Source of the DNA: JAJFTV01 sp964426355
Lineage (GTDB): Bacteria; Chloroflexota; Anaerolineae; Anaerolineales; Anaerolineaceae
DNA: 6,947 bases
Assembly (NCBI GenBank): GCA_964426355.1
Contig: CAYRRA010000210.1
Coordinates: forward strand, 1 to 6,947
Direction: 5' to 3'
The position numbers and the translations under genes were made by a program. Positions 1-5,936 of this stretch are shown here, one piece after another (position 1 is the stretch's first letter; every line of letters starts with the position of its first letter). Below the pieces are notes generated by a model. The model saw only the letters and a list, made by a program, of their open reading frames with translations. It ran no database searches and was not told where the DNA came from.

Positions 1-2
1 AA

Positions 3-1043
3 ATCATTCTTTCACCACTCACGCGCAGAGAAACGGGAACAGGTTTTGTGTATTACTGGGTACAGATTTTTACTGCGGGGATTCTATTTATGGCAGCCAA
101 TACAGGTTATCAAGATTTTCCGAGATTATCTTATTTCCTCGCGCAGGATAACTTTCTGCCTCGCTGGTTGCAAAACCGGGGAGACCGACTGGTCTTTAGT
201 TCCGGCATTATTACCCTGGCAGTTTTTTCCTCCTTATTGATAGTCATTTTCAATGCAGATGAGATTGCGATGCTGCCGCTATATGCGCTGGGCGTGATGT
301 TGTGTTTCAGCCTTTCGCAGGCAGGTATGTTCCGGTTGATGGGTCGAATTGCTCATCTGAAACCCGGCGAATCTTTCGAGACGAAAGTAACCATTGTGCA
401 CTATGAAAAAGGTGCAAAATGGAAACGAGTGATGAATGCCGTTGGATCTATTATCACTTTCTGTGTATTTATCGTCTTGCTTCTGACGAAGTTTAAAGAA
501 GGTGCCTGGATTGTGGCGCTGCTGATCCCGGGTTTGGTGTATGCGTTTTACACGATCAATAAACATTATCAGAAGGTTTCAAAGACCCTCAGCACACGCG
601 CCCTTGAGCCGAAAGATTTATCCGTTGTGGCAAATGTTGTTGTAGTGCCGATTGCAGATATACATCGCGGATCGTTGAGAGCTATTCAATATGCCAGGCG
701 CTTATCCGATGACGTCAGAGTGGTTTCGATTACCACAGATCAGGAAAGTAAAAAGCAGTTCCTCGCCCGCTGGAAACGTTTTGCCTCTATCACAAAAGGT
801 GTAAAACTAGAGTTGGTTGATTACGATTACCGTGATGTTCTCACGCCTGTTGTTCAGTACATTGAAAGAGTTAATAACCTTGAATTTCCGAAGGAACTGA
901 TCACAGTCGTCATTCCGGAATTCATTCCTGAAAGATATGTTGCTCGTTTTCTCCATAACCAAACGGCTGCGCGCCTGCAAAATATGTTGCGTGGGTATCG
1001 TGATATCGTGATCATCGAAGTCCCATTCCAGATAGATTCATAA
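3..1043 (+). CDS. APC-superfamily permease with C-terminal USP-like domain (KimA-like), 5' partial
   Basis: This is the C-terminal part of an inner-membrane permease. The frame is open to the left edge (first full codon at 3), so the true start lies outside and the GTG at 48 is an internal Val. Visible residues begin IILSPLTRRETGTGFVYYW. The stretch AANTGYQDFPRLSYFLAQD followed by FLPRW and NRGDRLVFSSGI is a hallmark of an APC subfamily that includes the KimA potassium/proton symporters and related amino-acid permeases. About five hydrophobic segments follow from VQIFTAGILF to IVALLIPGLVYAFY. The last ~130 residues are soluble, start at VVANVVVVPIADIHRGSL and look like a universal stress protein-type alpha/beta domain, as in KimA. 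Substrate is not provable here: K+ uptake is the favoured inference, amino-acid transport the alternative. The gene ends at TAA 1041-1043 and is followed by its own terminator, so it is probably not functionally tied to the amino-sugar genes. Confidence 0.85.
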   Translation: MILSPLTRRETGTGFVYYWVQIFTAGILFMAANTGYQDFPRLSYFLAQDNFLPRWLQNRGDRLVFSSGIITLAVFSSLLIVIFNADEIAMLPLYALGVMLCFSLSQAGMFRLMGRIAHLKPGESFETKVTIVHYEKGAKWKRVMNAVGSIITFCVFIVLLLTKFKEGAWIVALLIPGLVYAFYTINKHYQKVSKTLSTRALEPKDLSVVANVVVVPIADIHRGSLRAIQYARRLSDDVRVVSITTDQESKKQFLARWKRFASITKGVKLELVDYDYRDVLTPVVQYIERVNNLEFPKELITVVIPEFIPERYVARFLHNQTAARLQNMLRGYRDIVIIEVPFQIDS

Positions 1044-1137
1044 AGTGATGGTTGTTTTTATCATTTGAGGAAACCGAGAAATTATCACTATGATGATGTA
1101 AGATACTGCAAAGATATTACCTGGTGTCTTTACCCGC

Positions 1138-1168
1138 CTCCTTCACGAATAAGTGGAGGAGCGTTTTT
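1138..1168 (+). terminator. Rho-independent terminator after the permease gene
   Basis: CTCCTTCAC (1138-1146) pairs with GTGGAGGAG (1153-1161) as a 9-bp stem with one G-T wobble around a GAATAA loop. Two bases later comes TTTTT (1164-1168). It lies 95 bases after the permease stop and before nagA, so it separates the two transcription units. Confidence 0.85.
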
Positions 1169-1227
1169 ATTTCCGATGTCCCATTTCATAATCCTAAAAA
1201 ATTACGCGGTACAATTCTGTCATCTTG

Positions 1228-1260
1228 TATAAAAAAATAGTACTGACCAGTTGTTGTCAG
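1228..1260 (+). promoter_or_regulatory. Possible nagA promoter -10 and downstream dyad
   Basis: After the terminator nagA needs its own promoter. The best -10 I see is TATAAA (1228-1233), with no convincing -35 at the usual distance. Just downstream, CTGAC (1243-1247) and GTCAG (1256-1260) form a 5-bp inverted repeat with an 8-base gap, placed near the expected transcription start and upstream of the AGGAGG site. It could be an operator or a small leader hairpin. The assignment is weak. Confidence 0.3.
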
Positions 1261-1273
1261 CGCTTATCTATCC

Positions 1274-1279
1274 AGGAGG
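1274..1279 (+). promoter_or_regulatory. Ribosome binding site that fixes the nagA start
   Basis: A perfect AGGAGG lies five bases before the GTG at 1285. It argues for that GTG over the in-frame TTG at 1225, which would add 20 residues not expected in the family. Confidence 0.85.
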
Positions 1280-1284
1280 CAGCA

Positions 1285-2424
1285 GTGAAAATTGTTCACA
1301 CTCAGATGTTCACAGATGCTGGACAATTGGAAGAGGTCGTGATTGAAATTCAGGATGGGATCATCGCAGGCATCCATCCCGGCAAGGACCGTATTGCGCA
1401 AACAGACACCGACCTGGATGCACGCGGTTCGATTGTCAGCCCGGGTTGGATCGATATTCAGATTAATGGGGGTTTCGGTTGTGACTTCACCAGCGATCCA
1501 GAAACGATTTGGGAAGTAGCGGAAAAATTGCCCCGCTTCGGGATTACCGGGTTTTTACCTACCATCATCACTTCGGTAGAGGAGACCTACAGAAAAGCGA
1601 TTGCGGTCATGAAGGCGGGACCACCAGCCGGTTGGCGCGGGGCGCGCCCATTTGGCTTGCATTTTGAGGGTCCTTTTCTGAATCTTGCCAGAAAGGGAGC
1701 GCATAACCCGGATTGGCTGCATGAACCGGATGGGGCGTTTATTGAGGGATGGAGCCGTGAGAATGGCGTTCTGTTGGTGACAATGGCGCCAGAGTTACCG
1801 GGCGCAGCGGCAGTGGCAGCAGAGTTGTTAATCCATCATGTTGTCTTGAGCGCCGGGCACACTGCTGCTTCGCTGAGCGACGCTCAACTGGCTATAGAGA
1901 GTGGTTTTACCGCTGTAACGCACCTGTTTAATGCCATGCCGCCCCTGGATCATCGTTCACCGGGGATCATTTGTGAAGCTTTACTCAACCCTCGCATATC
2001 GGCGGGGTTGATTGCAGATGGTTTGCACGTCCACCCGCGCATGGTGGAACTGGTCTGGAAGTTGAAGGGGAGTGAGAAGACGATTTTGGTCAGTGATGCC
2101 GTTGGCGTGCTGGGCATGCCGCCTGGGAAATTTATCCAGGGTGGGATGGAAATCATTGTAGATGAAAAATCAGCACGGTTGACAAATGGAACACTGGCTG
2201 GCAGTGTTTTGGGGCTTGACCAGGCATTACGCAATGTGATGGCTTTTACCGGCGCACACCTACAGGATGTCTTGCCCGCCTTGAGCCGCAATCCGGCAAG
2301 GCTTTTACGGCTGGAGCAAAACGGGTCTTTGACGGCTGGCAAGTATGCTGATCTGACCTTTATCCAACCAGACGGTCAGGTATTGATGACGATAGTGAAT
2401 GGGGAAGTAGTTTTTGAATCATAA
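1285..2424 (+). CDS. nagA: N-acetylglucosamine-6-phosphate deacetylase
   Basis: Cytosolic amidohydrolase that converts GlcNAc-6-phosphate to glucosamine-6-phosphate and acetate. From the GTG at 1285 the protein is 379 residues, close to the ~382 of the E. coli enzyme. Motifs appear in the family order: PGWIDIQINGG (53-63), where Gln-x-Asn replaces the HxH of other amidohydrolases as in E. coli NagA; LHFEGPFLN with metal ligand Glu128; KGAHNP; SAGHT with His192; VTHLFNAMPPLDHRSPG with His213; IADGLHVHP with His248; VSDAV with the catalytic Asp271; and LAGSVLGLDQALRN. These residues sit nearly at the E. coli positions (131, 195, 216, 251, 273). A narrower specificity, such as GalNAc-6-phosphate (AgaA), cannot be excluded. 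The gene sits between a terminator and the promoter of the SIS genes, so it may be a monocistron in the same regulon. I see no convincing terminator right after it. Confidence 0.95.
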   Translation: MKIVHTQMFTDAGQLEEVVIEIQDGIIAGIHPGKDRIAQTDTDLDARGSIVSPGWIDIQINGGFGCDFTSDPETIWEVAEKLPRFGITGFLPTIITSVEETYRKAIAVMKAGPPAGWRGARPFGLHFEGPFLNLARKGAHNPDWLHEPDGAFIEGWSRENGVLLVTMAPELPGAAAVAAELLIHHVVLSAGHTAASLSDAQLAIESGFTAVTHLFNAMPPLDHRSPGIICEALLNPRISAGLIADGLHVHPRMVELVWKLKGSEKTILVSDAVGVLGMPPGKFIQGGMEIIVDEKSARLTNGTLAGSVLGLDQALRNVMAFTGAHLQDVLPALSRNPARLLRLEQNGSLTAGKYADLTFIQPDGQVLMTIVNGEVVFES

Positions 2425-2474
2425 CTCATAAGCTCATTTTTATAACTTGAGTTCTTTCGAACCTTAAAAGGGTA

Positions 2475-2502
2475 TTGTAATTTTTGCCAGATTTGTTATA
2501 AT
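2475..2502 (+). promoter_or_regulatory. Promoter of the SIS-GntR-ROK operon
   Basis: A -35-like TTGTAA (2475-2480, 4 of 6 to consensus) is 16 bases from a perfect TATAAT (2497-2502). The -10 is preceded by TGT (2494-2496), giving an extended -10 element. Transcription would start around 2509, about 75 bases before the first SIS gene. This is the strongest promoter in the window. Confidence 0.75.
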
Positions 2503-2514
2503 GGTTATAACAAC
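2501..2514 (+). promoter_or_regulatory. Candidate GntR/UTRA (NagR/DasR-type) operator
   Basis: GTTATAAC (2504-2511) is a perfect 8-bp palindrome inside ATGGTTATAACAAC, immediately after the -10 and over the predicted start site, where a repressor would block transcription. The outer bases TGGT...ACAAC resemble, from memory, sites bound by amino-sugar GntR/HutC regulators, although the centre differs from the usual GTnTAnAC core. The GntR gene in the same operon is the likely binder, which would make the operon autoregulated. This is inference from position and symmetry. Confidence 0.5.
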
Positions 2515-2539
2515 CTAACCACATAACCATATAACCAAT
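2508..2539 (+). repeat. Four tandem 8-bp TAAC units in the operon leader
   Basis: Back-to-back units TAACAACC, TAACCACA, TAACCATA and TAACCAAT start at 2508, 2516, 2524 and 2532 with exact 8-bp spacing. TAACCA is kept in the last three. The complement (TGGTTA) also occurs on the + strand at 2502-2507, so TGGTTATA (2502-2509) and TATAACCA (2530-2537) form a perfect 8-bp inverted repeat. The array lies in the presumed 5' leader. It could be a set of half-sites for a regulator or an RNA element. Confidence 0.7.
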
Positions 2540-2584
2540 TTATTACAATTCAATACGATTTCGGTAGAAGGAGTTATTACAAAT

Positions 2585-3337
2585 ATGTCTGCACCGTTGT
2601 ATTTTTCAAAAATCACAAAAGTGATTGAGGATTTGGGCAAAGAAAGTATGCCTGCCATTCAAAAAGCTGCCGGTTTTATGGCGGATTCGATTGCCGCAGG
2701 GCGTGCGGTTTTCTACTTTGGTTCTGGTCATTCCGTGATCCCCGCTTTAGACGTTTTCCCACGCTATGGCTCTTTTGTTGGTTTACAACCCATTCACGAT
2801 ACGCGCTTGATGTGGTCGAATGTCATTGGTCCAGGTGGGACGCCGGAATTGCTCTGGCTGGAAAAGCAGGAAGGCTACATCGCCAACGTATTTGACTCCT
2901 ATGTGATGACGCCTGAAGACAGCATCATCATCATTTCACATGGCGGACTGAACGCGGCTGGGATTGAAGCGGCGATGTATGCGCGCGAACGCGGTGTAAA
3001 GGTGATTGTCATCACTTCCATGAGGAACTATCATGCGAACACCCCCCGCCATTCGAGTGGTAAAAAACTGGCTGACCTGGGCGATGTGGTCATCGACAAC
3101 GGTGCGCCGCCGGAAGACAGCATCATCCATGTAGAAGGTTGGGAAGAACCGGTTGCAGCCAGCTCCACCGTGACTGTGTTGGTCATTTCGATGGCTTTAA
3201 TCGCCGAAACCACCGCTTTACTGGCAAAACGCGGTATCCATATCCCTACATTTGTCTCACCCAACGTGGTGCCAGACCCGGATCACAACAAAAATGTTTA
3301 TTCGTTGTATAAAGAGTTCCGCCGCAAGATTTACTAA
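2585..3337 (+). CDS. SIS-domain sugar-phosphate protein, divergent copy 1
   Basis: A 250-residue cytosolic protein with a single SIS fold of the SIS_2/UPF0309 type, the fold used for sugar-phosphate isomerases, deaminases, etherases and regulators. After an N-terminal helix region comes FYFGSGHS (43-50), the first sugar-phosphate loop, then IIISHGGLNAAGIEAA with SHGGLN at 118-123, VIVITS (140-145), SGKKLADLGDVVIDN (158-172) and a C-terminal segment with KRGIHIPTFVSPNV. It is clearly homologous to the next gene. The second loop lacks the serine expected in the SxSGxN pattern (Gly120 replaces it), so catalysis may be altered or this may be a non-catalytic partner. The start is the ATG at 2585, with AAGGAG at 2568-2573 and a rather long 11-base spacer. 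It is first in the operon downstream of the extended -10 promoter. Exact reaction unknown. Confidence 0.88.
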   Translation: MSAPLYFSKITKVIEDLGKESMPAIQKAAGFMADSIAAGRAVFYFGSGHSVIPALDVFPRYGSFVGLQPIHDTRLMWSNVIGPGGTPELLWLEKQEGYIANVFDSYVMTPEDSIIIISHGGLNAAGIEAAMYARERGVKVIVITSMRNYHANTPRHSSGKKLADLGDVVIDNGAPPEDSIIHVEGWEEPVAASSTVTVLVISMALIAETTALLAKRGIHIPTFVSPNVVPDPDHNKNVYSLYKEFRRKIY

Positions 3338-3348
3338 AAGGAAAAATC

Positions 3349-4086
3349 ATGGGCAACCCGTCTTTTTATCAGGCTCTTCTACCGGTATTAACCCGGGCAT
3401 TTGAAGCGCAAACCGAAGTATTGCAGCGCTGTGCTGAAAAAATGGCTGATGTGATTCAGAATGATCACCTCGTTTATGTTTTTGGAGCGGGTCACGCGAG
3501 CATCATCGCTGAAGAGATGTGTTATCGCGCTGGAGGATTGGTGCCCATGGTCCCCATTTTTGCCCCGGGTCTGACGGTCAACACCCGCCCGGCAACCCTC
3601 GGAACCGACATGGAGCGCATCTCCGGGTATGCTCCATTGCTGCTGAAGGCTTCAAAAATCACAAAAGATGACCTGTTGATCGTGCATTCCAACTCAGGAC
3701 GCAATACAGTTGCCATCGAAATGGCGGAGGAAGCGCGGAAAATGGGCATTTTCGTGATTGCCTTAACCAGCAAGGCACACAGCAACGCGGTGACTTCACG
3801 GCATCCCAAAGGATACAAGTTAATGGACCTGGCGGACCTGGTCATCGACAACTGCGGCGTTCCGGGCGATGCCATTTGTGAGGTGGAAGGAGTTAACGCC
3901 CGCGTGGCTTCTACTTCCACCGTTGTCGGGGCGGCATTGATGAATTCTTTGATTGTTGATACCACGACGATATTAGCCAGGCGTGGTTTTAAGCCCCCTG
4001 TCTTTCTCAGCGCAAACATCGATAACAGCAGCGAATCCAACCAGTACTGGATGGATCATTACGGTTCCAGGTTGTTGTACCTATGA
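3349..4086 (+). CDS. SIS-domain sugar-phosphate protein, copy 2 (canonical loop)
   Basis: A 245-residue SIS_2/UPF0309-like protein, paralogous to the gene just upstream. Conserved points are VFGAGHAS (44-51), EEMCYRAGGLVPMVPI (55-70), the intact phosphate-binding loop SNSGRN (114-119) followed by TVAIEMA, VIALTS, KGYKLMDLADLVIDN, VPGDA, and a C-terminal RRGFKPPVFLSANI that matches copy 1. UPF0309-type proteins often occur beside amino-sugar genes, but the family reaction is not settled to my knowledge. Likely roles here are isomerisation or deamination of glucosamine-6-phosphate, replacing a missing nagB, or an etherase-type step. The gap after copy 1 is only 11 bases and contains an AAGGA site six bases before the ATG. 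The last codons overlap the GntR start in an ATGA, implying translational coupling. Confidence 0.9.
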   Translation: MGNPSFYQALLPVLTRAFEAQTEVLQRCAEKMADVIQNDHLVYVFGAGHASIIAEEMCYRAGGLVPMVPIFAPGLTVNTRPATLGTDMERISGYAPLLLKASKITKDDLLIVHSNSGRNTVAIEMAEEARKMGIFVIALTSKAHSNAVTSRHPKGYKLMDLADLVIDNCGVPGDAICEVEGVNARVASTSTVVGAALMNSLIVDTTTILARRGFKPPVFLSANIDNSSESNQYWMDHYGSRLLYL

Positions 4087-4820
4087 AATACCAACCCCTT
4101 GATAAAAGCAGCCATGTTCCCCTTTATCTTCAACTGACAGCTCAGTTGATCCGCCTGATCGAAGAAGGGGAGTTGAAGCCTGGCGATAAGATTGCCTCGG
4201 AGCGAGAACTTTCAGAAACCCTGAAGGTGAGCCGGATTACTGCCCGCCTGGCGATACAGGAGTTGTTCAAAAGTGGGTTAATCTACCGGGAGCAAGGGCG
4301 CGGAACCTTTATTGCTGAATCGAAAATGCGCAATGTGCAAGGTTTTACCAGCTTCACCGAGAACATGGAAAAACGCGGCATGCGCCCCGGTTCTCAGATT
4401 TTACTGCAAGAGGTCATGCCGGCTGAGGATAGCCTTGCCCGGCTGCTGCATGTAAACCCGGGTGACCCGGTGCTGCACTTATTCCGGCTGCGTACGGCAG
4501 ATGACCGACCGGTGGCGATTCAATACGCCCATTTGCCCCTGAAGATTTGCGTTGGTCTGGAAAATGAACCCCTCGAAAATGAATCGTTATTTCATGTTCT
4601 GAAAACAAAATTCAACGTTTATCCTGCCTGGACCGAAGCGGTGGTGGAAGCATCCTCAGCGTTACCCGAAGAGGCGCAACTGCTCAACCTGAAACCCAGC
4701 GAACCGGTGCTGGTTGTGCGCGGTCTCACATTTAGTGAGTCATTTGATATCGTGGAAAGTGTACGCACAATATACCCCTCCAGGGGTTTTGGATTGTATC
4801 TCGGACGACAGAGAATCTAA
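4083..4820 (+). CDS. GntR-family (HutC subfamily, UTRA) transcriptional regulator
   Basis: A 245-residue DNA-binding regulator. The N-terminal winged helix-turn-helix spans about residues 8-78, with VPLYLQLTAQL, LKPGDKIASERELSETL, the recognition helix region VSRITARLAIQELFKSGLI and the wing REQGRGTFIA. The C-terminal UTRA effector domain covers about 86-240, beginning QGFTSFTENMEKRGMRPGS and ending VESVRTIYPSRGFGLYLGRQ. HutC-type regulators of this layout (NagR/YvoA, DasR) bind sugar phosphates such as GlcN-6-P or GlcNAc-6-P and release DNA. Located in the middle of an amino-sugar operon, it most likely represses the promoter at 2475-2502 through the palindrome at 2504-2511. Its ATG overlaps the preceding TGA in ATGA. 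The effector is inferred from context. Confidence 0.94.
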   Translation: MKYQPLDKSSHVPLYLQLTAQLIRLIEEGELKPGDKIASERELSETLKVSRITARLAIQELFKSGLIYREQGRGTFIAESKMRNVQGFTSFTENMEKRGMRPGSQILLQEVMPAEDSLARLLHVNPGDPVLHLFRLRTADDRPVAIQYAHLPLKICVGLENEPLENESLFHVLKTKFNVYPAWTEAVVEASSALPEEAQLLNLKPSEPVLVVRGLTFSESFDIVESVRTIYPSRGFGLYLGRQRI

Positions 4821-4853
4821 CCAAGATTTTTCAATCATCAGGATCTAATTTCA

Positions 4854-5843
4854 ATGAACTCAACAGAGCCAACAGATCAAACTGTTATTGCAGTTGATAT
4901 CGGTGGAACAAAAATCGCCACTGCTGTCATTACGACAGCAGGTGAGATTTTGCGCCGAAGCATGGCACCCACACTGCAGGAAGGTCCGCAGAAGGGTATC
5001 CGCCAGATTATCCATCTGATTGAAGACCTGGTAGAGGATTCACAATTGGGGATGGATCGTTTTGCGGGTATTGGCATCGGTATTCCAGCAGTGCTGGAGC
5101 CGGATACGGACTTCATCATCTGGGGACCGAACCTGGCGGGTTGGAGGAATGTGGATTTGAGCGGTGCGCTCAAGGAGCATTTTCAATTGCCTGTCTGCAT
5201 CGAATATGATGGTCATGCTGCGGTGATGGGTGAATGGTGGAAGGGGGCTGCAAGAGGATTGCAGTCGGTTGTCAGCATCATCATCGGCACGGGGGTAGGG
5301 GGCGGCATGGTATTGGATGGAAAACTGATCCGCGGTATCAACCGCCTTGCAGGGGCAGCAGGCTGGTTCATCCTCGATCACAACTCTGTTTCTGACCTGG
5401 TTAAAGAGAGGGCATTGGGTAGCTGGGAATCTCGCACCGCAGGACCGGGCATTGCACAAAGAGCAGAACAGTATCTGAGCTTGGAACCAAGGGAAGACAG
5501 CACCTTGAGAGGAATTGAGCGTAAACTCACCGCCGAAGATGTTTTTAAAGCTGCAAAGCAGGGTGATGCCCTTGCAGTTCAAATTACCTCAGAGTTTGCA
5601 GGATTGCTGGGCATGGGGATCGCCAATATCGTCAGCCTGGTCAATCCTGAGATGATTGTGCTGGGCGGCAGCGTCGGCAGCAACTCGGCGTTTTTGCTTC
5701 CTCAAATCAAAGCAGTTGTCGACCAATATGCTCAACCTGTTTCATGTCAATCAGTAAAGATAGTGACATCCCTGCTAGGAGCAGATGCCGGGCTGTATGG
5801 CGCAGCGTATGGACTGATGCTCCGGTTGAAGAAAGATTTTTAA
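4854..5843 (+). CDS. ROK-family sugar kinase-like protein lacking the zinc motif
   Basis: A 329-residue cytosolic ROK protein with no N-terminal DNA-binding domain, so kinase rather than NagC-type repressor. The ATP-binding loop is IAVDIGGTKIATAV (12-25). GIGIGIPAVLEPD, WGPNLAGW and LPVCIEYDGHAAVMGEWW follow; Asp119 is the expected catalytic base, but the usual Asn before it is Tyr118. A glycine-rich IIGTGVGGGMVLDG (143-156) and VNPEMIVLGGSVGS near the C-terminus complete the fold. Where most ROK kinases have ExGH followed by CxCGxxGCxE, this protein has AAGW (168-171) and no Cys cluster through residue 201. It could still phosphorylate an incoming amino sugar (GlcNAc or ManNAc kinase role inferred from nagA and the transporter), but the sugar contacts must differ. 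The start ATG has a modest AGGA upstream, and the gene follows GntR after 33 bases. Confidence 0.9.
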   Translation: MNSTEPTDQTVIAVDIGGTKIATAVITTAGEILRRSMAPTLQEGPQKGIRQIIHLIEDLVEDSQLGMDRFAGIGIGIPAVLEPDTDFIIWGPNLAGWRNVDLSGALKEHFQLPVCIEYDGHAAVMGEWWKGAARGLQSVVSIIIGTGVGGGMVLDGKLIRGINRLAGAAGWFILDHNSVSDLVKERALGSWESRTAGPGIAQRAEQYLSLEPREDSTLRGIERKLTAEDVFKAAKQGDALAVQITSEFAGLLGMGIANIVSLVNPEMIVLGGSVGSNSAFLLPQIKAVVDQYAQPVSCQSVKIVTSLLGADAGLYGAAYGLMLRLKKDF

Positions 5844-5850
5844 TCATCTG

Positions 5851-5861
5851 AAAGGAGGTGA
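5851..5861 (+). other. Orphan strong Shine-Dalgarno sequence
   Basis: AAAGGAGGTGA is a nearly full match to the 16S rRNA 3' end, but no ATG, GTG or TTG opens a frame at a usable distance: the stretch after it runs into TAG at 5868-5870. The real lipoprotein start uses a second site at 5926-5931. It may be a remnant or an RNA-level element. Confidence 0.5.
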
Positions 5862-5925
5862 ATTCAATAGAAGGTTAATCAGCTTGTGAATTTATCGAAA
5901 AAAAGTGTTCGCAAAACTTTAATTG

Positions 5926-5931
5926 AAGGAG
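5926..5931 (+). promoter_or_regulatory. Ribosome binding site of the binding lipoprotein
   Basis: AAGGAG lies five bases before the ATG at 5937 and supports that start. An in-frame GTG at 5886 would add 17 polar residues ahead of the signal peptide and has no such site at good spacing. Confidence 0.8.
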
Positions 5932-5936
5932 AGAAT

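Noticed and set aside
48..50. GTG 48 as the start of the permease gene
   Set aside because: The frame continues upstream to the window edge with residues that fit the family, so this is an internal valine of a truncated gene.
1225..1284. Extended nagA start at TTG 1225
   Set aside because: The 20 extra residues (with Cys-Cys) are not family-like, the TTG abuts a -10-like TATAAA, and the GTG at 1285 has a perfect AGGAGG five bases upstream.
2423..2453. AACTCA...TGAGTT inverted repeat after nagA as a terminator
   Set aside because: The stem is only six AT-rich pairs with a 19-base loop and no T-run directly after it.
5040..5582. 180-residue antisense frame inside the ROK gene
   Set aside because: The sense strand encodes a clear ROK protein, and the antisense product shows no recognisable motif.
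5886..5936. GTG 5886 as the lipoprotein start
   Set aside because: It would put 17 polar residues before the signal peptide. The ATG at 5937 has AAGGAG at ideal spacing.
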